NCBI RefSeq assembly: GCF_014638095.1
Contig: NZ_BMFH01000002.1
Span: 434,001-498,000, forward strand
Direction: 5' to 3'
DNA: 64,000 nt
Source: Muriicola marianensis
GTDB lineage: Bacteria > Bacteroidota > Bacteroidia > Flavobacteriales > Flavobacteriaceae
The position numbers and the translations under genes are program-made. This document shows positions 52,252 through 60,349 of the stretch, piece by piece; the stretch's first letter is position 1, and each line of letters begins with the position of its first letter. Under the pieces are notes generated by a model. The model did not search any database, was not told where the DNA came from, and saw only the letters and a list, made by a program, of their open reading frames with translations.

Positions 52252-52278
52252 AAAAAGCCCTGCAGGAGGGCTTTTTTT
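52252..52278. terminator. Bidirectional terminator between Hsp20 and slipin genes
   Basis: AAAAGCCCT-GCAGG-AGGGCTTTT, a 9-bp stem with A-run on one side and T-run on the other, between converging genes. Confidence 0.85.
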
Positions 52279-52305
52279 ATACTCATTTATTTTATTGAAG
52301 TCTAT

Positions 52306-53043
52306 TTATTCCTTGGAATTCCGGGGTAACACCTCTTCCGGGAAGGGGAACAGGATGGTGGAATTCTTCTCTGCGGCTATATTGGACAGGGTCTGGTATA
52401 ATCGAAGTTTGATGGCGGAGGGCGACTGGTCGATCTTTTTACCTGCCTGCAGCAACATATCTGCTGCCTGCTCTTCTGCCTGGGCCAGGATAATACGGGC
52501 ACGCCTGGAGCGCTCTGCCTCTGCCTGGTTGGCCATCATCCTCCTCATGTTCTCAGGCAGCTGGATGTCCTTGATCTTCACATCGATGATCTCTATACCC
52601 CATTCACTTGTCTCTGCCTCTACAATCGTCTTGATATTTTTACCCATTTCTTCCCTTTTGGAGAGGATGGTGTCCAGTTCCACTTTACCGCATACATCCC
52701 TGAGGGCCGCCTGAGAAAGCTGGGTGATAGCAAAGGAAAATTCCTCTACTTCAAGAACCGCGCGTTCCGGGTTCTTGATCTGAAAAAACACGACCCCGTC
52801 AATGCTGCAGGGAACGTTGTCCTCGGTCATAACCTCCTGGGAAATAATGTTGATGGTGATCACCCGGATGTCTACCACCTGAATGGTCTCGACGATGGGT
52901 ATGATCCACCGGAAACCCGGGTTCAGGGTCTTGACATACTTTCCAAATCGGAACTTCAGGGCGCGTTTGTATTCAAAGATGATGCGGATCCCTGAGAGCA
53001 GGAAGAGCGCAATGACCAAAAAGAAAATGAGAGTGGGATTCAT
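52306..53043 (-). CDS. Slipin (stomatin-like SPFH protein)
   Basis: A 245-residue SPFH protein. One N-terminal helix (LIFFLVIALFLLSGIRIIF) is followed by the SPFH domain (EYKRALKFRFGKYVKTLNPGFRWIIP, VVDIRVITINIISQEVMTEDNVPCSIDGVVFFQI, AALRDVCGKVELDTILSKREEMG) and a short C-terminal coiled coil. Slipins scaffold membrane microdomains and often stand with NfeD-type proteases; none is seen here. Confidence 0.92.
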   Translation of the reverse strand: MNPTLIFFLVIALFLLSGIRIIFEYKRALKFRFGKYVKTLNPGFRWIIPIVETIQVVDIRVITINIISQEVMTEDNVPCSIDGVVFFQIKNPERAVLEVEEFSFAITQLSQAALRDVCGKVELDTILSKREEMGKNIKTIVEAETSEWGIEIIDVKIKDIQLPENMRRMMANQAEAERSRRARIILAQAEEQAADMLLQAGKKIDQSPSAIKLRLYQTLSNIAAEKNSTILFPFPEEVLPRNSKE

Positions 53044-53153
53044 GATGATATCTTTTACAGGTTTAATTAAGAAATGTTATAGTCTGTAAGGGCCCGATAC
53101 TATTCCGACCTCTTTTAAAGATACGAAAAACCGTTCTTTAATTTAGGTCGATT

Positions 53154-53822
53154 TTAGGTGAAATCGGATTTCTTCAAAGGTTTTAATTTTTTGATCAGAT
53201 TATAATTAAGCCCCGAGAACCATGACAGGCAGAGCACAAAGGTCACTTTCTGGATCAGGGGCAGGGCAGCGATAAAAAGTCCGGTCTCGTAGATGAGATA
53301 ATTGATCAAAAACACAATAAAACAAACATATCCAAGAACACCCAAAGCCCTGTAACCTCCTTTTACCAGGGCCCAGGCACAGGACAAAATAGCTGCAAAA
53401 CCAAAACCACCAGCAAGCCTTACAATGAGGTCGTGGTTCTGGGTTCCCATTAAAAAGATGATAAAAAGGGCTGTGATCCCTGTGATCCACATCAGGAAAT
53501 GTCCGAAATTCTTTTTGTCGAATAGGCGGGGAAGGAAGATCCAGAGCAGGATAAGCCCTGAACAGAGGACGAACAGGGATGCCCGGGCGTAGTACCTCGC
53601 AGAATTCAACTCCCCGTTAATGGCGTATTCGTCCAGCAGGTCGCATAGGTAATTGTTCCAGAAGTCAAATCCGGTATGGGCGGGCTGAGCAGCAGACCCC
53701 CCCGGGTAGGTGATAGCCGCCATCACGTAAAGCACCAAAAAGAACAGGATGCCCACCCCCGGTAACCATAAAACAATGCCGGAGGGCTTGGCTGTTTTGC
53801 TGATCGAGTTAAGATCAATCAT
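53154..53822 (-). CDS. DUF998-like membrane protein
   Basis: A 222-residue protein with six hydrophobic helices. The loop after the first helix (TYPGGSAAQPAHTGFDFWNNYLCDLLDEYAING) resembles that of DUF998-type proteins, which have 'YPGG...F....NYL.DL'. Function unknown. It stands alone between slipin and the P-loop gene. Confidence 0.6.
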   Translation of the reverse strand: MIDLNSISKTAKPSGIVLWLPGVGILFFLVLYVMAAITYPGGSAAQPAHTGFDFWNNYLCDLLDEYAINGELNSARYYARASLFVLCSGLILLWIFLPRLFDKKNFGHFLMWITGITALFIIFLMGTQNHDLIVRLAGGFGFAAILSCAWALVKGGYRALGVLGYVCFIVFLINYLIYETGLFIAALPLIQKVTFVLCLSWFSGLNYNLIKKLKPLKKSDFT

Positions 53823-53892
53823 GTTGCTTAAGCTTTACTTTATGTACAATTAGGCACTTCGGTTGCCAATTACACTTCTTCCGATGATCACC

Positions 53893-54954
53893 TTAAGATA
53901 AAATATTCCGGTGTAGATTATCCGACAAGTTCAACCCCGTTTTTTGAGCGAGGATTTCTCTCAATTCGGTATTGGTCCTGGAGTCGATCAGATTTAATGC
54001 TTTGACCCCACACAGGTCTTTTACCATTTTGATTCCCGCCAGCGTATTCGTCGTGATCCCGCTCACAATGTCCGGGACAATGTTGAACGCCTTCATGAGT
54101 CCATATACGGAGTAAGGGTCCGTAGCACTCAGCACGGTACATCGGATAGTTTTTCCGAGGGCTCTTACGGCAAGATCCCCGTTATAGGGTTCCATAGGGG
54201 AGGCTCCTACTTCCACAATGGCGATATCCGCATTTTGATGAGCTGCCAGGCTTAAAAGCATGCTGACTTTCTTTTGATAGATATCTTTTGCACAAATGGA
54301 GGAAGGCAGACCCACATCCACAAAATCAAAGACCGCATCGGCCCCGACATCCTTTAAAGCCAGGATATCCTTAAAACGCCCGGCACCACTGAGTTTTACA
54401 CCGACCACCTTGTACTTTGCAGATTTAAAGATATTAGTAACGATCCTTGCCGAGGTGGTCTTCCCGGCAGACATGGAAGTGCCTATAAACAATACCACAG
54501 GGGTGTTGAATTCCATGGGCGCCACTTCTGGTAAAAAATGGTCCATAGTGATCTTGTTGCCTTTTCTGATCACGTGACCGGTGTATTTGATCTTCATCAT
54601 GTTGGGCATAAAGGCCGACTTACTGGTGAGTTTGCCAAAGATGCCTCCGCCTGTCAGGATGCTCATTACCCCATCTGAACCTACCTCTTCCCAGGTCCCT
54701 GTGGCTTCGAGAGTGGCAAAGCGCTCTCCCAGAACCCCTACAACATACTCGTCTCCAATGACCCCTCGCATTCTGCCATTTGGGAGTTCAAGGCGCAGCG
54801 AAGTATGTCCAGGGTCAATGATTCGGCAAACTACGTAATCCCCTGTCGACCAGTGGGACCTTGCCAGTTTCTCAAGACCGAATTCCCTTTCTTCCAGGTC
54901 TGAGATTCGCGTGAGGGATGTGAAAATGAAATAAGATGGCATATCTGTTTTCAT
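53893..54954 (-). CDS. DUF1611-like P-loop protein
   Basis: A 353-residue protein if started at MKTDMPSYFIF (54954), 8 bp after the M20 peptidase stop; an ATG at 55080 would lie inside that gene. The N-terminal 130 residues (DYVVCRIIDPGHTSLRLELPNGRMRGVIGDEYVVGVLGERFA) are unassigned. The C-terminal part has a P-loop of DUF1611 form, GTSMSAGKTTSARI, then VVGVKLSGAGRFKDI and DIAIVEVGASPMEPYNGDL, as in DUF1611/DgcN proteins. Known relatives act in D-glutamate metabolism; no such role is shown here. Same operon as the flavin reductase and M20 genes. Confidence 0.65.
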   Translation of the reverse strand: MKTDMPSYFIFTSLTRISDLEEREFGLEKLARSHWSTGDYVVCRIIDPGHTSLRLELPNGRMRGVIGDEYVVGVLGERFATLEATGTWEEVGSDGVMSILTGGGIFGKLTSKSAFMPNMMKIKYTGHVIRKGNKITMDHFLPEVAPMEFNTPVVLFIGTSMSAGKTTSARIVTNIFKSAKYKVVGVKLSGAGRFKDILALKDVGADAVFDFVDVGLPSSICAKDIYQKKVSMLLSLAAHQNADIAIVEVGASPMEPYNGDLAVRALGKTIRCTVLSATDPYSVYGLMKAFNIVPDIVSGITTNTLAGIKMVKDLCGVKALNLIDSRTNTELREILAQKTGLNLSDNLHRNILS

Positions 54955-54961
54955 TTCTTTT

Positions 54962-56113
54962 TTATTTAGGCCCGGCGAGCAGTAAAAGTGCCAGCAGAGC
55001 CGTTCTTTTTGGCAATTGGTCAGTAAAAATAAACTCATGGGTGGCGTGAGCCCCGTCTCCGGGTACGCCAAGGCCATCAAGGGTAGCGGTGTACATACTT
55101 GTGGTATTTCCGTCTGAACCGCCCCCGGCGAGCCCTTCAGACAGGTTCATTCCCAAACACAGTGCTTTTGCTTGAGCCAGTTTCCAAAGCTCCTGATTCC
55201 TTGCATTGCGTTCCATAGGGGGTCTTCCAATCCCGCCTTCGATCTCCAGTTTGACGTCAGGAAGAGAGGGTTTTAAGCCCAGAATCTTCTCTGTGATCCG
55301 GTCCCCGTCTTCAGAATTTTCAACGCGTACATCTACGACCGCCCTGCTTTCCGGGGCGACCACGTTTGCCGAAACTCCGCCTTCTATCATCCCAACGTTG
55401 ACTGTGATACCCTTTTCAAAATCATTCATGGCGTACAATTGCTGTACCTGATGGGATAGTTCCACAATGGCATTGACCCCTTTCCCGGGATCAAGTCCGG
55501 CATGAGCGGCAATCCCATGTACCTTGATAGTGAACCTGCCAAGACCTTTCCGTGCGGTTTTCAGTTTTCCATCCATGTCCAGTGGTGGTTCCAACACATA
55601 GGCCCTTTCTGAGATCCGGGCCAGTTTTTTAATGGCCGGCGTAGATTCTATACTGCCGATCTCCTCGTCGGAATTGAAGAGGACAACAGGGGTCATTGAG
55701 GCCTCCATACCCAATGCCCTTATGGCTTTTAGAGCAAAGATCACCTGGGTGAGTCCTGCTTTCATATCATATACCCCCGGACCCTTCAACTTACCTTCGT
55801 GCTCCATTACTGGCATCTCCGCCAGGGTATTCCTCTTCCAGACGGTATCGCAATGTCCTAATAGCAGCTGTATCGGTTTGTTCTTTTTCCTGTTGTCTGG
55901 ACGTCCGTAAAGAAAGCCTCCGGTATTCCTGCCCGGCATGCGCATGGTGAAGAAACCCAATTCGTTCAGTTCTTTTTCCAGACGGACCAGGATCTGTGTT
56001 TGGGTATTCGGTTCCCTGGATGGACTCTCCATCAGAACCAGGTCCTTCAAAAGGAGTTTCATGGCTGCTTCCTGACTGTTCAGATAATTCAATATGTTGC
56101 CGGCAGTCTTCAC
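54962..56113 (-). CDS. M20 family metallopeptidase (carboxypeptidase G2-like)
   Basis: A zinc-dependent amidohydrolase. I take the GTG at 56113, 4 bp after the preceding stop codon, giving 383 residues and a start (KTAGNILNYLNSQEAAMKLLLKDLVLMESPS) like that of the family; an ATG at 56188 overlaps the flavin reductase gene. Metal and catalytic motifs: LLGHCDTVW, GVYDMKAGL, NSDEEIGS, the dimerisation HGIAAHAGLDPGKGVNAI, and a final GDGAHATHEF. It removes a C-terminal residue, often glutamate, from N-acyl or peptide substrates. The pairing with a DUF1611 P-loop protein may point to a common substrate. Confidence 0.85.
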   Translation of the reverse strand: MKTAGNILNYLNSQEAAMKLLLKDLVLMESPSREPNTQTQILVRLEKELNELGFFTMRMPGRNTGGFLYGRPDNRKKNKPIQLLLGHCDTVWKRNTLAEMPVMEHEGKLKGPGVYDMKAGLTQVIFALKAIRALGMEASMTPVVLFNSDEEIGSIESTPAIKKLARISERAYVLEPPLDMDGKLKTARKGLGRFTIKVHGIAAHAGLDPGKGVNAIVELSHQVQQLYAMNDFEKGITVNVGMIEGGVSANVVAPESRAVVDVRVENSEDGDRITEKILGLKPSLPDVKLEIEGGIGRPPMERNARNQELWKLAQAKALCLGMNLSEGLAGGGSDGNTTSMYTATLDGLGVPGDGAHATHEFIFTDQLPKRTALLALLLLAGPK

Positions 56114-56117
56114 AGGG

Positions 56118-56729
56118 TCACTTTTTAAAATCTTTGGGAAAAGGAAAATTAAAGGTCTCTGAAATCTTTGCATATCTGCCCTGGGCAATGTATCCCAGTA
56201 GTGGATTTTTCATCAATTGTTCCCTTTCATCAACTTCAGAAACTCTCAAATAATCCTTGTCGGCATGAGCCACTCTGATCTTACCCGTGATCAGGCTGTA
56301 ATCGTCAAAACCTTCAATGATCCTGAATAGCTCACACTCCAGGTACAGGTAAGCCCCTGCGATCACCGGGGCTTGCATGGTAGATGCCCGGAACACCGAA
56401 AGGTTCTGAAGTACATCCTTTGCCTTATCGGAACATTGAGATCTGGGGGTTGCACTGAGTGAAGTTTGAACAACCTGATTAGGTTTTGGGAAACTCACGG
56501 TAAATTCCCCTGTCTTTTCAATATTCCTGTAAGTTGAATGCCTGGGGGTACAAACAAAGCCGAAATAATTCCCAAAGCCTAACGGGGTGGCCATATGTTT
56601 AGGCGCCAGGTCATAGGATTCGCCTTCCACTGTTCCAATGATAACAAGGGGCGCTACTGTAAATACTCGATCCCACAGATTTTCAGAGACATCCAGGGGC
56701 CGCAGGTTTTTTGTGCTCAGGGCTTCCAT
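56118..56729 (-). CDS. Flavin reductase-like FMN-binding protein
   Basis: A 203-residue split-barrel flavoprotein: VAPLVIIGTVEGESYDLAPKHMATPLGFGNYFGFVCTP, then TYRNIEKTGEFTVSFPKPNQVVQTSLSA and LYLECELFRIIEGFDDYSLITGKI. This family reduces or binds free FMN. It begins an operon with the M20 and P-loop genes (4 bp and 8 bp gaps) and has a Crp/Fnr-like box at activator distance. Confidence 0.88.
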   Translation of the reverse strand: MEALSTKNLRPLDVSENLWDRVFTVAPLVIIGTVEGESYDLAPKHMATPLGFGNYFGFVCTPRHSTYRNIEKTGEFTVSFPKPNQVVQTSLSATPRSQCSDKAKDVLQNLSVFRASTMQAPVIAGAYLYLECELFRIIEGFDDYSLITGKIRVAHADKDYLRVSEVDEREQLMKNPLLGYIAQGRYAKISETFNFPFPKDFKK

Positions 56730-56746
56730 TTAAAAACGGTTATCAC

Positions 56747-56754
56747 GGAATGTA
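56747..56754 (-). promoter_or_regulatory. Predicted -7 box of the flavin reductase operon
   Basis: The minus strand reads TACATTCC, a partial TAnnTTTG match, at exactly 29.5 bp from the centre of the box upstream and 18 bp before the ATG. Confidence 0.4.
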
Positions 56755-56776
56755 ACCCTCTTAAATGGAAAATGAA

Positions 56777-56790
56777 ATGATATAAGTCAG
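56777..56790 (-). promoter_or_regulatory. Crp/Fnr-like box (ATGATATAAGTCAG) before the flavin reductase operon
   Basis: One mismatch from ATGA-N6-TCAT, with intact TGA and TCA cores. Confidence 0.45.
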
Positions 56791-56858
56791 GTCTTTACAT
56801 TTTTCCCATAAAGTAATGGGAGTACCTTATGACATCCTGGAATGGCCTGTCAAATCCT

Positions 56859-57713
56859 TTAATCAGCAGGGAGATGTTTTTTGTGAAAACTCAGGAGAGG
56901 TCGGTCGAGCTGCATTTTAACTTTTTTAACCGTATCCGTACGCCACAAACGCTGAAACGCATTTGTACTATCGCGTTCGAGCATCACGATGAGGTCTCCG
57001 TCCTCTTCCCGGATATAGTCAAGCAGACTACCGGTAATGTCTTCTGAGAACCGGAGATCGAACAGGACCTTTTTGTAGTCCACCTTGCTTCCGAGCATCT
57101 CCTTGAACCATTCCATCTGGTCTTCCCCGGCGTATTCTTTATTGTGAGTGATGTGTACGAGTTTGATCTCAGCATCGAAAGGATGAGCCAAAGCTACCAG
57201 CTTTCTGACTGCCAGGATATCAGCTTCTTCGAACGCTGTGGCGTATACGATGCTTTTAACAGACCGTACCTCCGCTCCTTCTGGGATGGCCAAAACCGGG
57301 ACATAGGAGTTGTTGATCAGGGCACTGGCCGTACTACCCATGATGAGGTCCTGAAGCACGCTGCTTCCCTTTGTACCGATGATGATCAGGTCTGCGTTGA
57401 GAGATTCTACTTTTTCAAGTATCCCCGCAGATGGAATTCCGTGTTCGTGCACCATCATTTCCATCCCCTCAGGGGATCCATTTTTTAAAGTGTGTTTCTC
57501 ACAGAATTTCTCCAGTTTTTCTACCTGTTCCTTGAGCATGATCTCTTCTCTTTTGGCATAGGTAAGGCTGACCGTGCTGATGAAGGTGGCCTTCATATCG
57601 AAAACGTGAAGTACAAATAGTTTTGCCTTCAGTTGTTTACTCAGCAATTGGGCATAGCGAAATGCCGGAATGGAGTTCTCCGAAAAATCTGTTGCATACA
57701 AAAGGGTTCTCAT
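56859..57713 (-). CDS. Universal stress protein, tandem UspA domains
   Basis: A 284-residue protein of two UspA domains (MRTLLYATDFSENSIPAFRYAQLL and VKSIVYATAFEEADILAVRKLV). The ATP-binding pattern GTKGSSVLQDLIMGSTAS is in the first. It is a paralogue of the other Usp gene 6 kb away but clearly diverged. The promoter carries a Crp/Fnr-like box 54 bp before the start codon. Confidence 0.9.
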   Translation of the reverse strand: MRTLLYATDFSENSIPAFRYAQLLSKQLKAKLFVLHVFDMKATFISTVSLTYAKREEIMLKEQVEKLEKFCEKHTLKNGSPEGMEMMVHEHGIPSAGILEKVESLNADLIIIGTKGSSVLQDLIMGSTASALINNSYVPVLAIPEGAEVRSVKSIVYATAFEEADILAVRKLVALAHPFDAEIKLVHITHNKEYAGEDQMEWFKEMLGSKVDYKKVLFDLRFSEDITGSLLDYIREEDGDLIVMLERDSTNAFQRLWRTDTVKKVKMQLDRPLLSFHKKHLPAD

Positions 57714-57736
57714 GAGGGCGGACTTAGGAATCTATG

Positions 57737-57744
57737 TCAAACTA
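57737..57744 (-). promoter_or_regulatory. Predicted -7 box of the second universal stress gene
   Basis: The minus strand reads TAGTTTGA, similar to TAnnTTTG, 29.5 bp from the centre of the upstream Crp/Fnr-like box. Confidence 0.45.
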
Positions 57745-57766
57745 TTGAAAAATCCGATCTCATACT

Positions 57767-57780
57767 ATGATGATTGTCAT
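57767..57780 (-). promoter_or_regulatory. Crp/Fnr-like box (ATGATGATTGTCAT) before the second universal stress gene
   Basis: A full match to ATGA-N6-TCAT. Its distance to the -7 box on the minus strand equals that of the other sites; no box fits on the plus strand. Confidence 0.55.
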
Positions 57781-57840
57781 ATTCTGCCGGAATGTGAATA
57801 AAATTTATCCCGAACTGATTTTTACCGGGAACCGCTTACT

Positions 57841-57854
57841 GTAACCTAGGTTAC
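57841..57854. promoter_or_regulatory. Palindromic operator GTAACCTAGGTTAC before the TSUP gene
   Basis: A perfect 14-bp palindrome. A copy with three changes (GTAACATAAGTCAC) overlaps the predicted transcription start of the persulfide dioxygenase gene, and the 12 bases after it are also similar (GACGCAGGCCAT / GATGCAGCCCAT). It suits a repressor of sulfur genes; which one is unknown. Confidence 0.5.
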
Positions 57855-57881
57855 GACGCAGGCCATAGGGCCGGTGTAATT

Positions 57882-58706
57882 TTGGACCTCAAAAGTAACA
57901 TCTTGGAAATCACATCAATTCTAGGTTTTATCGGTGCCCTTGTCATAGGGATTGTACTCGGCCTGATCGGCGGTGGAGGATCTATCCTTACGGTGCCAAT
58001 TTTCGTATACCTCCTGGGGATCAATCCTGTAGTGGCCACAGCCTATTCCCTCTTTGTGGTGGGAGTCTCCTCGCTCACAGGAGCTTTGAAGAACATGAAG
58101 AAGAAACTGGTCGACTTCAAAACGGCTATCGTTTTTGCGATTCCGGCCTTTATCGCGGTCTACCTGACTAGGCGGTTTTTGGTCCCCTCCATACCGGAGG
58201 AACTCTTCGAAGTCAACAACTTCCTTGTAACACGGGATATAGGGATCATGATCTTCTTCGCTTTTATCATGCTGTTGGCATCCTATTCGATGATAAGAGG
58301 CAAGTGTGTCAATTGCGACGATGAAGACGCTGAGATCCACTATAACTACCCCATGATACTTCTGGAAGGACTGGTGGTAGGGGTCATCACGGGTATTGTA
58401 GGGGCCGGTGGCGGATTCCTGATCATCCCTGCCCTGGTTATGCTGGCCAAGCTTCCGATGAAGAAAGCAGTAGCCACTTCCCTGCTGATCATTGCCATCA
58501 AATCCCTGATCGGTTTTATAGGTGATGTGGAGACCATGGAGATCGACTGGTACTTCCTGCTCAGTTTCACCGCATTTTCCCTCATAGGTATCCTGGTGGG
58601 GGTATGGCTCAACAAGTTTATAGAAGGGAGCAAACTCAAAAAATCATTTGGCTGGTTTACCCTGCTGATGGGTATTTATATCATTGTTAAGGAGATCTGG
58701 TATTAA
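57882..58706 (+). CDS. TSUP (TauE/SafE) family sulfur-compound exporter
   Basis: A 274-residue membrane protein with eight helices. Both inverted halves show the family loops, LIGGGGSILTVPIFVYLLGINPVVATAYSLFVVG and GAGGGFLIIPALVMLAKLPMKKAVATSLLIIA. There is no ATG at the right place: a TTG at 57882 or, better by family length, a TTG at 57903 begins it. TSUP proteins move sulfite, thiosulfate or other organosulfur anions. Its place before a persulfide dioxygenase and rhodanese genes, and the shared operator, suggest export of sulfite or thiosulfate formed during sulfide detoxification. Confidence 0.9.
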   Translation: MDLKSNILEITSILGFIGALVIGIVLGLIGGGGSILTVPIFVYLLGINPVVATAYSLFVVGVSSLTGALKNMKKKLVDFKTAIVFAIPAFIAVYLTRRFLVPSIPEELFEVNNFLVTRDIGIMIFFAFIMLLASYSMIRGKCVNCDDEDAEIHYNYPMILLEGLVVGVITGIVGAGGGFLIIPALVMLAKLPMKKAVATSLLIIAIKSLIGFIGDVETMEIDWYFLLSFTAFSLIGILVGVWLNKFIEGSKLKKSFGWFTLLMGIYIIVKEIWY

Positions 58707-58718
58707 TTTTTTCAGGAC

Positions 58719-58732
58719 CTGATAAATGTCAT
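58719..58732 (+). promoter_or_regulatory. Crp/Fnr-like box (CTGATAAATGTCAT) before the persulfide dioxygenase gene
   Basis: One mismatch from ATGA-N6-TCAT, with its centre 29.5 bp before the CACTTTTG box. Confidence 0.5.
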
Positions 58733-58754
58733 TGTAAGACTGGTGTCCCGAAAG

Positions 58755-58762
58755 CACTTTTG
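58755..58762 (+). promoter_or_regulatory. Predicted -7 box of the persulfide dioxygenase gene
   Basis: CACTTTTG differs from TAnnTTTG only in its first base. Transcription would start about 80 bp before the ATG, inside the GTAACATAAGTCAC operator. Confidence 0.5.
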
Positions 58763-58775
58763 TAACATAAGTCAC
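58762..58775. promoter_or_regulatory. Operator-like sequence GTAACATAAGTCAC at the persulfide dioxygenase start site
   Basis: Second copy of the palindrome found before the TSUP gene (11 of 14 bases alike). It overlaps the end of the -7 box and the expected start site, a position suited to repression. Confidence 0.45.
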
Positions 58776-58846
58776 GATGCAGCCCATCCGATCTTTCTAA
58801 TTTTAAAGAAGTTAATGTAATTACAAGAATTTAATCACAGTAAAAC

Positions 58847-60262
58847 ATGAAGATAGAACAGATTTATACCGGTTGCCTCGCTCATGCAGCTTATTACCTG
58901 GAAAGCAAGGGTGAGGCTGCTATTTTCGACCCCCTGAGGGAGGTCGGCCCTTATATTGAACGAGCTAATAAAGACAAGGCTGAGATCAAGTATGTCTTTG
59001 AGACGCACTTCCATGCCGATTTTGTAAGCGGACATCTCGACCTTAAGAAAAAGACAGGAGCTGAGATCGTTTTCGGTCCCACCGCTAAGCCCGGCTATGA
59101 AGCCATCGTTGCTGAAGACGGCCAGATCTTCAAAGTGGGCGATTACCAGGTAAAGGTGATCCACACCCCCGGACATACCATGGAGAGCACTACCTATCTG
59201 CTGATAGATGAGAAAGGCAGGGAGCACGGGATCATTACCGGTGATACCCTCTTCATTGGTGATGTGGGTAGACCAGACCTCGCACAGCACGTGATCTCTG
59301 AACTTACGGAAGAGAAGCTGGCCGGCTACCTTTTTGATTCCTTGAGGAACAAGATCATGACCCTGCCCGACCACCTGATCGTCTACCCCAACCACGGAGC
59401 CGGTTCGGCCTGTGGAAAGATGATGAGCAAAGAGACCACTGATACCCTGGGCCACCAGAAAAAAGTGAATTACGCACTTCGTGCAGACATGACCAAAGAG
59501 GAATTCATAGAAGAATTACTGACCGGGCTTACCACGCCTCCCGGATATTTCCCTCAAAACGTGCTTATGAACATCAAAGGGTATGAAAGCCTGGATACTG
59601 TCATGAAGCGGGCAGAGACCCCCATGTCTCCCGAAGCCTTTGAGGCAGCGGCTAATGAGACTGATGCCCTGATGCTCGATACTCGTAACGCGACCGATTT
59701 TGCCCTGGGACATGTGCCTAACAGTATCAATATCGGACTCGAAGGCAGTTTCGCGCAATGGGTAGGGGAGATGATCCCGGATGTGAAGCAACCCATCCTC
59801 CTGATCACCTATCCTGACAAGGAAGAAGAGGCTATCACCCGGCTTTCAAGAGTGGGATATGACAATACCATCGGTTTCCTCAAAGGCGGAATTGATGCAT
59901 GGAAAAAGAGCGGTAAGGAAATTGAGACACAAGGTCGTGTAACGGCTGCCGAACTTGAAAAGGAGTACAGGAATTCTGAACCTATGTTGTTCGATATCAG
60001 GAAGAAGAGTGAATTCGACTCCGAACATGTGATCGGTGCGATCAATATTCCCCTGAATGAGATCAACAGCCATCTGGCACAATTCCCGAAAGATAATCCC
60101 TTTGTCCTTCATTGTGGAAGCGGATATCGCAGCATGATCGCAGCGTCTATGCTTCAGCAAAGGGGATGGAGCAACTTCCGCGATGTCTCCGATGGCTTTG
60201 ACGGAATTAAAGAAACAGGTATCGGGAGATCAGAATATATCTGTCCCACTACCTTATTGTAG
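58847..60262 (+). CDS. Persulfide dioxygenase fused to two rhodanese domains
   Basis: A 471-residue protein. Residues 1 to about 240 form an ETHE1-like metallo-beta-lactamase domain with metal-binding THFHADFVSGH, HTPGHTMEST, GDTLFIGDVGRPD and YPNHGAGSACG; this domain oxidises glutathione-type or other low-molecular persulfides to sulfite. Then come two rhodanese domains. The first (about 255-350) has no Cys at the active-site loop (LLITYPDKEEE) and is probably structural. The second has HCGSGYRSMIA with Cys423 and can move sulfane sulfur. With the TSUP exporter and following rhodanese it forms a sulfide or persulfide detoxification unit. Confidence 0.92.
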   Translation: MKIEQIYTGCLAHAAYYLESKGEAAIFDPLREVGPYIERANKDKAEIKYVFETHFHADFVSGHLDLKKKTGAEIVFGPTAKPGYEAIVAEDGQIFKVGDYQVKVIHTPGHTMESTTYLLIDEKGREHGIITGDTLFIGDVGRPDLAQHVISELTEEKLAGYLFDSLRNKIMTLPDHLIVYPNHGAGSACGKMMSKETTDTLGHQKKVNYALRADMTKEEFIEELLTGLTTPPGYFPQNVLMNIKGYESLDTVMKRAETPMSPEAFEAAANETDALMLDTRNATDFALGHVPNSINIGLEGSFAQWVGEMIPDVKQPILLITYPDKEEEAITRLSRVGYDNTIGFLKGGIDAWKKSGKEIETQGRVTAAELEKEYRNSEPMLFDIRKKSEFDSEHVIGAINIPLNEINSHLAQFPKDNPFVLHCGSGYRSMIAASMLQQRGWSNFRDVSDGFDGIKETGIGRSEYICPTTLL

Positions 60263-60289
60263 AATTAGTTTTTTTGGTTGGATTGTTGA

Positions 60290-60321
60290 GGGGGGCAGTT
60301 CTCGTTATGAGGCTGCCCCCC
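60290..60321 (+). promoter_or_regulatory. Stable hairpin between persulfide dioxygenase and rhodanese genes
   Basis: GGGGGGCAG pairs with CTGCCCCCC around a 14-nt loop. No T-run follows, so it is more likely an mRNA-stabilising or processing hairpin, or a weak attenuator, than a full terminator. Confidence 0.5.
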
Positions 60322-60349
60322 GATATCCAAAAGAGATAAATGAGATACG

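Noticed and set aside
57798-57811. ATAAAATTTATCCC upstream of the TSUP operator as a further Crp/Fnr-like box
   Set aside because: It is at the expected place but lacks the TGA and TCA cores, and the -7 box there is poor.
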